Positions 11,702-21,628 of a stretch of 64,000 nt of DNA are shown here, piece after piece; within the stretch, counting starts at the first letter, position 1, and each line of letters begins with the position of its first letter. Position numbers and translations under genes: made by a program. The notes beneath the pieces were generated by a model. It had not been told where the DNA came from and ran no database searches. It saw nothing but the letters and a program-made list of their open reading frames with translations. This DNA comes from Brachionus plicatilis (Eukaryota > Rotifera > Eurotatoria > Ploima > Brachionidae), in the NCBI GenBank assembly GCA_010279815.1, contig QEOQ01000122.1, positions 894,798 through 958,797 on the forward strand. Direction: 5' to 3'.

Positions 11702-12712
11702 TTGTATTTATTAAAAGTAAATATGAATGGCCATCTAAGTGATCAATATCCTATTAAAGTAGGAGTTCCACAAGGGTCAGTAATTAGTCCACTTCATTTT
11801 AGCATTTTTATAAATGACATATCAAAAAGAAACAAAACAAACTGCCAATACTCTCTTCTTTTTGCAGGTAATTTGCTATTTTTTTGACTTTTAAATAAGA
11901 TAGGAAATCTTGAAAGCGTGATTAATAAGTCCCTAAAAGAAGTGGCAATGTGAAATTTTAGTACAAAAAGTAAAAACGCTTTAATTTTTTCTAATTGCAG
12001 AGTTTTTGCAGATTTTAGATTTTTTTCGTTCAAATTTTTACAATATTGTACTCTTTAAAAAACCATTTTTGCACTATTAGAAAAAAAAATTAAAGCATTG
12101 AAAAATGGCTTTCCAAATGGAAAATGAAAATTCCTATTGAAAAAAAATGTCATATGATCTTTGAAAAAAAACTAATGTTAAAATCAATCTTGACCTTGAC
12201 AAATTAATTATAGCAATTTAAATAATGTGGAAAACGTCAAATTCTTGGGAATCACATTAGACTCAAAACTTACATTTAGTCTAACTAAAATCAAAAAAAT
12301 ATAAATTATTCAAAATTCAGCAGTTTGATCTATTTTGAAACTGAAATACCCTCTCCAATTTTATGCACCATGAGGCCTTTAACTAATAACAATTTCAAAT
12401 CGAATCTCTGAGATGAGTGAGAAATATGTCATGGCAGGATTGAGTCATTCTGTTTCACTGGTCGTCAGACTGGTGGAAGAATATAGAGAGGATTTCGAAT
12501 CAAGATATATAGAATATCCAACTAGGTTGTGTAATTGCTAATATCAAATATTTAAACATGTCTTACCTCTAGTTATTTCAACATATCGTTTTTAATTTTC
12601 TTTTGACATATTTTTTTTTTATCTCATTAAGGAAGGTTGAAAGGAGATGAAGGGAACAATAACTGGAGCAAAAAAAAAAAAAAAGAAAAAGAAAAACAAA
12701 CAAATAAATAAG
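11702..12712 (+). pseudogene. 5'-truncated, decayed LINE (reverse transcriptase)
   Basis: The 11702 frame reads VNMNGHLSDQYPIKVGVPQG then SVISPLHFSIFIND, the palm region of a non-LTR reverse transcriptase. The catalytic FADD is changed to FAGN and a stop follows. After a disrupted stretch the palm/thumb motif VKFLGITLDSKLTF appears near 12,235-12,280, and the C-terminal tail (LVVRLVEEYREDFESRYIEY, then LCNC and stop) near 12,460-12,540. The 3' end is an A-rich tail ending in (AAAT)n at about 12,712. Same family as the 49.98-51.2 kb copy. It cannot encode an active enzyme. Confidence 0.8.
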
Positions 12713-13012
12713 TTTTTTGAAATATTCAAAACTGAAAATTGGATTTTCTAAACTAATATATGCGAAAAAAAAGAAAAAAGTAAAAAAAAAGAAGCATAAT
12801 TATCAATTTTGTGAAAAAAAGGCATATTATTGTGTAACAGTAATAATAAAGAAGATCAACCAAATCAAATACGTCGGTAAAAATAAACTAAAAGAATTAA
12901 AAGTCTACTATAGCGGGACTACGTTAGTCGTTCTGCTTTGTTAATTTTGTTAAACTAAATTGACCGTAGAATATTAACTTTAATTATTAACTTTATTTTA
13001 TTTTTTTTCATT

Positions 13013-13062
13013 CTGAAGGAGCATTAGCTCGGTAAACAAATAAACAAATAAATAAAAATACT
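13013..13062 (+). repeat. LINE 3'-end hairpin (family 1) with (AAAC/AAAT)n tail
   Basis: CTGAAGGAGCATTAGCTCGG followed by (AAACAAAT)-type simple sequence. GAGC pairs with GCTC around an ATTA loop. It matches the 3' end of the 50-kb LINE. Confidence 0.6.
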
Positions 13063-13094
13063 GTCAGTATTTGACTAATTTAAGTAAATTAATG

Positions 13095-13372
13095 CCCATG
13101 TTTCTTTCCCTCTCATTTTTTCATCCAGACTTGAGACAATCTACCGCCTAAGTTACTATCGGACGTATATCAACTCGTCCGAGCACTTGAAGGCTGCGAA
13201 CTCGATAACTATTTAGACTATCTTTGAACAAACCGAGCGTATTTTTAGATGGATACTGGCATATTCAAAAACTTTTTTCACTACGTACTGTCAAACACGT
13301 CATCAGTTTTTGCTTGTAAGCCTCCTTTCCTTTTCATCTTCTCATCCGGACTTGGACCAGCCAATGGTAGAA
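13095..13372 (-). repeat. Inverse diverged copy of the 5.1-kb GC-rich element
   Basis: On the minus strand it reads GGTCCAAGTCCGGATGAGAA at the start and a related AAGTCTGGATGAAAAAATG at the end, with shared internal blocks such as TAGTCTAAATAGTT and GAGTTCGCAGCC. It is a dispersed repeat, non-coding as far as I can see. Confidence 0.6.
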
Positions 13373-13523
13373 TTAGCAGTTTTGCTTTTAAATTAATATT
13401 CTTTAGGTTCAAAATATTTTTTTTAACCTCCATTTACTACATTTGTCTCTAACGTTATGGCATTGCACTACGCCAAAGCAAAGTTCAGGCTTTATATTAG
13501 GCCGTTCAATTACGCAAAAAATG

Positions 13524-13877
13524 GGCATCTTGAAGTTTAGGATCAAAAAAATCAGAGCAAATAGTATTTTGTTTATAACTTTTGAATGGTACTTGATTAA
13601 GTCTCTCTGCAAAATGCTAAATGATGCAAAATACATGCTGATTATTGTGTGAGGCTCTGCAAAAACTCTGCATTTTGCAGCAAAATGCACGCCATTAAAA
13701 AGTATTTAATTTGACTGCCGATTTTAAATGCAGAGTTTTTGCAGAGCCTCACACAATAATCAGCATGTATTTTGCATTATTTAGCATTTTGCAGAGAGAC
13801 TTAATCAAGTACCATTCAAAAGTTATAAACAAAATACTATTTGATCTGATTTTTTTGATCCTAAACTTCAAGATGCC
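13524..13877. mobile_element. 354-bp foldback MITE with near-identical 150-bp arms
   Basis: The left arm (13,524-13,674) and right arm (about 13,728-13,877) are inverted copies differing at about two positions, separated by a loop of roughly 55 bases. Perfect 8-bp direct repeats AAAAAATG flank it (13,516-13,523 and 13,878-13,885), marking transposition. The termini read GGCATCTTGAAGTTTAGGAT. The arm ends and loop are rich in CTGCAAAA and TGCA motifs. An RNA copy of either strand would fold into a 150-bp duplex. The superfamily is undetermined; an 8-bp duplication fits hAT, P or Merlin. Confidence 0.85.
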
Positions 13878-14298
13878 AAAAAATGTTCACTTTAGTTTTT
13901 AAAATTAGTGGTCATTTCCTAAATTCAGAAGTTATACAGATTGTTTTAAAGTATGTTTATTTTTAATTCTATTCAATTTAAAATAGCTCTAAAAGAATTT
14001 TGCTATGAAAAAATTGTCATAAAATAACTTGAGATGTAAATATTCTGCTTTAATGGTTATATTAGTAGTTCTTGCATGAATAATTTGAATGAAACCAAAC
14101 ACCAAAGATGAATAATTTTCTATGTTTTTATTTCATTTTTCTATGTATTGATTGATTCTATTCATTTGATTTACTAAAAAAAAGAAAATAAAAAATTCAT
14201 TTTAGGCAAAAAAGGTAAATAAAGTATGCTGTACTTTTTATTAAAACAATCTTTATTAACTTTAATTTTAATTTATTAAAAAAAAAAGAAGAATTTTT

Positions 14299-14677
14299 GG
14301 GCAAGTTGAAGTTTATGATCAATTTTTGATGCTCAAAATGATCAAATCAAACTAAAACTATTAAATAAATTTTAATTTTTTAATAGAATTAGTGCAAAGG
14401 TAAATTTTCGGTTTTAATATACTTTGTTAAATTTAATGGTAAAATCTGCAAAAGTCTGCAGAAAATTATCCACTTAAAATAGCATCATTTGGATGGTGTG
14501 CATTCTGCATTGTGCATTTTGATATTGCAGAGCCTATTTTTTTTATTCAACATAGTATGTTAAATCATAAAATGTATCACTGCATTATTTGTATTAAGAA
14601 ATAACAATTCATTTAATAGTTTAAGTTTGATTTGATTATTTTGAGAATCAAAAATTGATCATTAACTTCAAATTGTC
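14299..14677. mobile_element. 379-bp foldback MITE, older relative of the 13.5-kb element
   Basis: Inverted arms (about 14,299-14,460 and 14,515-14,677) begin with GGGCAAGTTGAAGTTTATGA and its diverged partner. The 8-bp direct repeats GAATTTTT at 14,291-14,298 and 14,678-14,685 are perfect target duplications. The centre again carries TCTGCAAAAGTCTGCAG, TGCATTCTGCATTGTGCA and TTGCAGAGCC. It lies 414 bases downstream of the younger copy. Confidence 0.8.
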
Positions 14678-14829
14678 GAATTTTTGTTCAATTTATATTT
14701 GAAATTGACAAAGCCCAGCATTAGTTGATCCCTGACAATACTGAAAGATGAATAACTCTGTGATCAAGATTTTTTTTAATCAATTATTTAAATTTTTATT
14801 TTTAATTTGTAATAATTATTTTATAAAAT

Positions 14830-14905
14830 TAAATAAATGAAGTGTTAATCGGTCTTTCATGACATGGGCACTAGCCTGTTTATTAACCTTGAAATAATAA
14901 AATAA
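14830..14905 (+). repeat. LINE-like 3'-end stem-loop, family 2
   Basis: AAATGAAGTGTTAATCGGTC, then CACTAGCCTGTTTATTAACC and an AATAATAA-type tail. It can form GTTAAT-ATTAAC pairing. Second of four copies in the window. Confidence 0.6.
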
Positions 14906-14981
14906 TAATAAAAAATTTTATTCAATTTTAAATTTATTAACGCATTTAAATATTATAATTAGTCAAATATTTAAAAATTAT

Positions 14982-15701
14982 TTAAAGATATTGTGACAAC
15001 CATCTGAATGCTTCACCATATCCTTCCCGCTCTTTTATGGAACACATAAACAATTCTATCGGTCTTGCACTTAATTCACTTTTGGGCACATTACCTTTGC
15101 CAGTAGTTATTTCATTTAAGCTGAATATTTGGCGTATGTAATATTCATCCAGCGCTCCATTTTTGTCTATTTTATTTCCTAGTATCAACACTGGGCAGTT
15201 TTTTACTTGTTCTTCTAACAGTAGCGAGTCAAGTTCTGATTTAGACTCATTAAAAAACTGAGGATCAGTTACATCTATCAAAAAAACAATAGCATTAACA
15301 ACCTGGTAATAATCTCTCCACACTCTTCTAGCTTAAATTTTAGTTTAATTTATATAAAATATTTTTTTAAGTTTTTCCATACCTTGCTTATGTCCGCCTA
15401 AATCAAAACATGTAAGTCTTATATTTCCCATGGTAAATTCTTCAGATGTTGGATAATGTGTTGGTGGATGTTGAATAAATAAATTGTCTTTAAGCATTCG
15501 CAGCAAACTTGTTTTACCTAATGACAAAATTTTTTTTATTAAAAATAAAATTGATATTTAAATAATTTAAATTTTTGATTAAAATATTTATTCAGTTTAT
15601 TAATGACCTGCATTCTCAAGCCCCAGTAAAAGGAGAGAGCCACTTTTATGATAAAGTCCCAAATAATTAAGAATTCTTGTCAACCAGTCCCAGATAAACA
15701 T
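14982..15701 (-). CDS. SAR1: SAR1 small GTPase (COPII coat assembly)
   Basis: Complete gene of three exons: 15701-15608, 15517-15383 and 15331-14982 (introns of 90 and 51 bases, GT-AG), coding 192 residues against about 198 in vertebrates. SAR1 recruits SEC23/24 to ER exit sites. The N-terminal amphipathic helix [17 protein letters not shown] is the membrane-inserting segment; the P-loop is GLENAGKTSLL (usual form GLDNAGKTT), switch II DLGGHKQARRVW keeps the catalytic His, G4 is NKID, and the C-terminus is FRWLSQYL. All phases join (94+135+350 = 579 bases). ATG 15701 starts the conserved N-terminus. Oddities: Glu for Asp in the P-loop, and the stop directly after SQYL where the family usually has ID. 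The gene lies 0.9 kb downstream of an unrelated gene on the same strand. Confidence 0.95.
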
Positions 15702-16563
15702 TAGAAAATATTTTTTAATTTCAAACAAATTAATGTTAGTTATTTTTTAGGTTTTTATTTATATTCTAAAAATTATTCCTTTTCAAATTCAAACCTCCAC
15801 GTTAGCTTTAATGATGGTGTAATTTTTGACAAGTTTGAAACCAATTTTTAAAAAATTAAAAAATGAGAAATTGAATATATTTAACATCATATTTTACATT
15901 GTTCATATGATCATTGGAATATACCATTTTTTACAGTAATTTTTAAATTTTCTGAATTTAATCAGAAATTTACGTAACAAAGGGTAAAAAATATTAAATA
16001 AAAAAAAGTTTTGTTTTGCAAGTCTTGTGACTTTAAATGTAAAGTAAATGTAAAGACCTTAAAGACTAAATCTATTTTGAATTTTTTATATTTTATAAAA
16101 TAAAAATTGATTATATATTTATTAAATTTTGTTAAATATTTATTTATTTAAATAATAATTTAAAGATCGTGACCTTTGGAAAGTTTAGAATGGTCTAGAA
16201 CCTTCTTTTCAATCTGGACGCGATCACAAATATGTTTAGTACAATTAATAATATAAAGATCAAAACAATCAAAGATTGTTTATTCAATAAGCTTATTTAC
16301 AAATTAATAATATGCTTAAAAGTTGTTAAATTTTTTGATAAGATAATTTTCGAGTTTTTTTTTTTATTTTAAAAAATGGATTCATTGATTCATGTCAGTG
16401 TTTTTTAAATAATTTTTTCTCTATTGTATAATTTGAAGGAAAAAGATATAAATTATAATCTATTTGAAAAAAAGATGATTTAAAAAATTTTATTTTATAA
16501 AAAAATTTACTAAGGAATGTGTTTTAACTGTTTTAAAAAGTAAAAAAAAAAATGGACTTAAAT
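15702..16563. other. AT-rich spacer between two minus-strand genes
   Basis: The promoter region of SAR1 should lie here. I see no coding sequence and no clear core promoter element. AT runs dominate. Confidence 0.4.
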
Positions 16564-17238
16564 TCAAATATTAGAATTTATGCGAGCTCTATAGCCATAA
16601 TCCACATAATCCTGCGTATTAATAAACGATCTATTTGTGTACTCTCTAATCCTCAGGTATTGATCTCTTTTAATAAAAAGAATTAAAATCAAAAAAACTT
16701 TAACTAAATTTAAAATTTACAAATTTGCTTTCATCGATCTCATCAGATATTTGTGCGTTGGTTTAACATGCAATGAATCCAAGGCATCTACAAGCTCCGA
16801 GTCGGCACTTTGCTCAATTTTATTTCTATTTATTTTTCGAATGTTTGTTCGAGTGGGACTAAATGGAGCTGCAACATTATTTTTATCAACTTCAACATTT
16901 TCTCTTGTTCTCTTTGCATCATTTTCTTTTTCATCATTTACTTGATCAGGTGATTTAACCCAAGTTGATTTAGTGACTGCGGCAGATTTAGATCGTCTAA
17001 TCGTTTTTCGCCTAGATTTGCTCTTTTTCTTTTGGGGTAAATCTGGTAATTTCATCATTTGCTCTCTTTCTTTATCATTTATATAGCAAAAGTATTTTTC
17101 CCACTCCTGTCTTTTGGCTTTTTTTCTCGATCCCATTGTCGAGTTGGACCTAGTGCTGTTTGTTTTGTCAGTGCCATTGTCATACTCTTTTTTCTTCGGA
17201 GGCTTGGTCTGCTTCGAGTCTAGTTTTGGATTGTCCAT
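16564..17238 (-). CDS. Small basic protein, 206 residues, two exons, not recognised
   Basis: Exon 1 is 17238-16721 and exon 2 is 16666-16564. The 54-base intron (GTAAAT...AAAG) splits a Leu codon, and the joined frame totals 621 bases. The protein is highly basic and serine-rich: KKAKRQEWEKYFCYINDKER near residues 40-60, KKKSKSRRKTIRRSKS near 75-90, a KEN tripeptide (DEKEND) near 105, SP sites (KSPDQ, FSPTR), and a more folded-looking tail (HVKPTHKYLMRSMKANL, then DQYLRIREYTNRSF and DYVDYGYRARI). It has NLS-like clusters and no signal peptide or membrane segment. The AG just before the ATG (TTCAG/AATGG) could be a cis- or trans-splice acceptor. A nuclear or cell-cycle role is only an inference from KEN, SP sites and basic runs. 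Confidence 0.75.
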
Positions 17239-18720
17239 TCTGAACACAGGTTAAAATTTTACCGAAATATTAAACTAAATTACCCGCAATTATGTGTTAA
17301 GAATTATTTTGTTTGATTGCCTAGCAACTAGTAACTATTTTTTAAATATTTTAAAATGCTCTTAAAACAAAAATTTATTTGACCCTTTTGAAATAAATAA
17401 TTGAAATAAATATCTCAATTTGTAAGTTAAAAGTTTAGATGAGTTGTCAGTTGTAATTATTAAAAATTCCAGCATAGTTAATTGATTGTTGGAATGTTAT
17501 CATTACAAGCCCTGTAGGGAGCAATTATTTTTATGATTTGATTTATTCGCCTCTTTTTTTTTAAACAGTTATCTCAAAAATTAATTACACAAGTTTGAAT
17601 AATCTCTTGCCAACAAAAAAGCCCTGCAGTTGGCATAAGATATAATTAATTTAATGTAGATCAAACTAAAATAGAAATTTTTTTCTCATTTACTTTCTTA
17701 AAGTGAATGCTTACAGAAAATGGTCGTAAAACATTCATAAAAACTCTAATCTAACTTACAAATCAATTTTAGCAAAATGTTTACCCAAAAGATAAACTAA
17801 ATTATATCATTAATTATTATTTCGGTTTTGCCCCACAAGCTAGTTGAATGCATTTGTTAGATCTACTTTATTTTATTCTGCCTTGAAAAAATTGTCTGTG
17901 GGTTTAATCAATAACACAAAAATAAATATCATAAATAAATCTAAGCGTTTGAATTCTTTTAATTAATAAAGCTTATGAATCAACTATAAATCTTAAAAAT
18001 AATTCAATTAATTTTTCTTATATGTTAATAATTACACTTTCATAATTGATTGCAGTAGAAAAAATGTCAAAAAAAAAAACTTTTAAAAATTTCTCATCAT
18101 TTTTATCTTAAAAAGAATAAAAATAATAGCTTTAATAGCTTTAAAAAAATGTTCGATGTAAATTAATTTAATAATAATAATTTTAAATTAAAAAACTATG
18201 GTTCTATAATAAATACTTTTTTTAGTGTTAGGTTAAATGAAAAATATAATCTGCTAGGGTAGACAATGAAAAAAAATATATTTTTTATTTTTTTACAACA
18301 CTATTTATTACTCAAATCATTTTAAAATTTTAATCTTTATATTAAAATAAATGCTAAAAACTAATAATATAATAATATTTTTATTGAAGCTTTTCTCAGC
18401 TTTAGAAAGTTTTATTTAACAATTAATTGAATTTCTTTGATCTTTAATAAAAAATTCTAAATTAAAGCTTTGTTAAAAATTCAGCTAGATTAAATGATAA
18501 ATTAAGCAATAAACAGCTGAATCGAGACTATATTCTTTGAGTTATTAATTGAACCTATTGATGACAAGATTCAATGTAAGATTAATTAAGAGTATCTTAA
18601 AAGCACAAACGATGTAATTTTTGCACATGGAAAATATGCATAAGCAAAGTGTTAAAAGGATTCAAAAGTTTTTTTTTCTGATTTTATTTAACTTTATTTT
18701 CATCTTTAATTTTTTATATT
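17239..18720. other. AT-rich intergenic region
   Basis: Upstream of the 206-residue gene. I found no reading frame, repeat or structure worth naming. Confidence 0.4.
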
Positions 18721-18775
18721 TTATTCTGAAGGAGCGTAAGCTCGGTACAGAAATCAAATAAATAATAAATATATT
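18721..18775 (+). repeat. LINE 3'-end hairpin (family 1)
   Basis: CTGAAGGAGCGTAAGCTCGG: GAGC-GTAA-GCTC, a stem with a GNRA-type tetraloop, followed by an (AAAT)n tail. Only the 3' tip of the element is left. Confidence 0.6.
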
Positions 18776-18839
18776 TAAATATTTAAAAATTTTAAAGTTT
18801 AAAAGTTTTAATAAAAATTTTATAATTATAATAATAATC

Positions 18840-19290
18840 GTTAGCTTGTGTGAAATTGGGTCCCGGAACTACATGGAATGTGGGATAAAAATATGTTGCT
18901 CTTGGCCATTCCAGGTTGGTCTTTTCCAACTTGTTTTTTCACTCATTTGCATTTTTAGAGTTAAAAATCCTTGTTGGTAACTTGTTCCCTAAGCTCATGA
19001 CAATGCTGGTAAAGAAATTGAAACTATGGTTATTACTACTTGTCTCTGAAAATGTGAATTCCTGTCTACTAGCATTGATCTTTAATTGCTTTGGGGTAAT
19101 AAACCAATACAGTTAACATCTTATTTATAAATCTGTCTGTACTCCAAATTAAACTCGTCTTTCACAATTTTTTCTTCCATTGATATCCAATTCAGCTGCT
19201 AATCGTTCCTCATAATTTAGCTCTTTCACTGTTTGCACCAATCTAGTCACTCTCCTTTGGACAGATTTCAACACTTCAATATTCTTCTAA
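18840..19290 (-). pseudogene. Decayed LINE reverse-transcriptase C-terminus
   Basis: The minus strand reads LKSVQRRVTRLVQTVKELNY then EERLAAELDINGRK, the motif (LE.VQRR.T..I..LK.L.YEERL) found just after the thumb of CR1/Jockey-type LINE polymerases. Several stops interrupt the downstream part. Fragment only. Confidence 0.7.
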
Positions 19291-20555
19291 TTGGAATTTT
19301 AAAATAATTTTTCATTATTATCTTTAAATAAATTTTAATTAAAAAATCTAAATAGATAATGAAATTTTTAGAATCAATTAAATTTTAGTTAGAAGATTAA
19401 AATCTCCTTATTCAAAGCCTATATTGCTTGAAAAGTCTGACAATCAATTAAAAAGAGTGAATCAGCCCTCCTGCTACATATCTTTTGCTTAATTCAAAAA
19501 GCCATTTGGCATTCGCAAATATCAAAAAATAAGAAACTTTTTGATTTTTTATTTATGATTTTGATAAGAAAGATATAATTTTCAATGGTTAGTCGATCTT
19601 TTTTAAACTTAATTGCTACTGGATTAGTAATGAACTTTTTTGATTTGATTGCTTTTGGCTAGAAATTATTTTTGTATTTAACTAAAATTACTTTTTTTTC
19701 ACTAAAATAAATTTACTTCATAATAATGCTTTATGAATTTATAAATAAAATTTTATAAATAAACAACTTTTTTGATTTGTAGAATTATTTCCAAAATTTT
19801 AATATAATTTTTTCACAAAATTCTAAAATAATTAATTTGAAAAGTGAATCCGATAGCATTATTACTAATAGAATGGACAATCAATCAACTGCTAGATAAA
19901 TACCAAAAAGAAAGAAAATGACGCCGAGTATTTTGAAGTTATTTTTAGATAATAGATTTTTCATTTCGAACTAAAAAATTATTTTTTAGATTGATAAAGC
20001 TTTTTTTCTATTGAAAACGTCTTTTAAATACAAAGAGTATTTTTACCTTAAAAAAATCGTTTAAATGCTAAAATTTATTTTATACAGATAATAATAATAA
20101 GTCCGGTTTTATCCAGACAAAAAGCAATATTTTAGTCTTTCAAAAGTTTGTCTAAATTTTTTTTAAAATTTTTAATTGTTTTTGATTCAATGATGTTGGT
20201 GATACAATTTTTTTAATGATCAAAGATTTATTTGATGATATTTTTAAAAATAATTTTTGTAATGACAACTAGATTTTTAAAATATTATTTTAAAAAGTTG
20301 TTGATGACATTTTTAGTTATCCACATGATGACAAAAGCGGAGGTGACCAGTTTGATAAAAAAATATGTTATCAGCCGATAACATTACGATTAGACCCGTT
20401 AATTTATAAAGGTGAAGTTAAATTAGTGGTAAAAAAGTAAAGGCCATTGTTTTTAATTTTAGTCTGTGCTGCCATAAATCTCCTTCAGATTGAAAAAATC
20501 GAGAAAAAAATAGAAGTTCATAGTCTGATGGACATTTTTTAATTTAATAAATAAT
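19291..20555. other. AT-rich intergenic region
   Basis: No coding sequence. Near 20,460-20,490 is a weak minus-strand look-alike of the family 1 LINE 3' end (CTCCTTCAGATTG). Confidence 0.35.
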
Positions 20556-20559
20556 TTTA

Positions 20560-20694
20560 GGGGAGCCTCGGGTAGCACAGAATGGAACTTAGTCCTTCTT
20601 TTGAGCCCAACGAATGGAATAAATGAATAAAATAAAAAGAAGAAAAAAATGTTTAAAAAGAAATGAAGTTTAATAAGTTTAGTTTAGATGGACA
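20560..20694 (+). repeat. Dispersed repeat, copy 1
   Basis: Begins GGGAGCCTCGGGTAGCACAG and continues with AATGGAACTTAGTCCTTCTT and GAGCCCAACGAATGG, then an (AATAAA)-type A-rich tail. Close direct copy at about 20,950; diverged copy at 40,326. It looks like a retroelement 3' end. Confidence 0.55.
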
Positions 20695-20945
20695 CTCAAA
20701 TGATCAATTTCGATGTTTAGGTACTCAAAATGGAGCTGATAAGCTAAATTTTCTAAATCTTTTTACAGATTAAAAAAAATTAAGTATTAACAAAGTTATG
20801 GTCCTTTTGCTTTTGTTCGTTTTAGTTCATTTTTAAATAAAAATATCCTAGCTCATTCAATTTTTATCCAAATTTAATAAAAATGGTACCAATCAAAGCT
20901 GAGATTAAAATGAATTTAGTGCTTTTTACAGAATTCAAAATGCAG
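20695..20945 (-). repeat. Diverged inverse copy of the 24.1-kb repeat
   Basis: On the minus strand it shares blocks such as AATGGTACCATTTTTATT, CAATTTGGATAAAAATTGAA-like sequence and CATAACTTTGTTAA with the two copies at 24.1 and 24.65 kb. It lies between the two copies of the 20.56-kb repeat. Confidence 0.45.
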
Positions 20946-20947
20946 CA

Positions 20948-21075
20948 AAGCACAGCACAGAATGGAACTAAGTCCTTCTTTCGAGCCCAACGAATGGAAA
21001 AAATGAATAAAATAAAAAGAAGAAAAAAATATTTAAAAAGAAATGAATTTTAACAAGTTTAGTTTGATGGACATG
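20948..21075 (+). repeat. Dispersed repeat, copy 2
   Basis: CACAGAATGGAACTAAGTCC, TTCGAGCCCAACGAATGG, then the same A-rich tail and AAAGAAATGAATTTTAAC as copy 1 (20,560-20,694). The two differ at a handful of positions. Confidence 0.55.
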
Positions 21076-21449
21076 ATTTTGATAAAAAAAAATGACAAAA
21101 ATTAGATGATTGTTTGAGTTAAAAAATTTTGAGAAATGAAAAAATTGAATCAAATTTTATTTTAATAAAATATATAAGCTAGAATGTTAAAAAATAAATA
21201 CTTTTGCGTTTAAAATGTACTCGTTAGAAAAAAGAAAAAAAAAAAAAGAAAAATCGACATCGCGGCATCACTAAAATATAAACTAATTAAATAAAATAAT
21301 TTTTTATTTAAATTTTTTTTTTAAATACTATTCAATTCACACTTAAGAGAGATAGAGAACAAAAATAAAAGAAAAAATAAAACAAAAAAAGTTACAGTAT
21401 AAATAATTTAGGCCTTGAATACACAAACAAAATAAACGTGTGTCTCTTT

Positions 21450-21625
21450 TTTCTGTTGTTGTCGCTGTTGTTGTTGTTGTGGCAAACAAACGTTTGAAAC
21501 AAATCTTAAAATATACACAAAATTTTTGTTCGCCATTTTTCACTTGTAAAAATAAAATCAATTCTAAAAACAACAACAGAATCAGCAGCAACAGCAGCAG
21601 CAACAACAGCAACAACAAAAAAAAT
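21450..21625 (-). repeat. Complementary CAA/CAG and TTG/CTG triplet tracts in a 3' UTR
   Basis: On the plus strand TTGTTGTCGCTGTTGTTG lies at about 21,455-21,480 and CAGCAGCAACAACAGCAAC at about 21,571-21,621. They fall just after the stop of the minus-strand 554-residue gene and are complementary, so its mRNA could pair them as a long stem. Confidence 0.6.
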
Positions 21626-21628
21626 AGT

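Noticed and set aside
11949..12060. Complete family 2 foldback inside the 11.7-kb LINE
   Set aside because: GTGAAATTTTAGTACAAAA and TTGCAGAGTTTTTGCAG resemble family 2, but no matching right arm is convincing.
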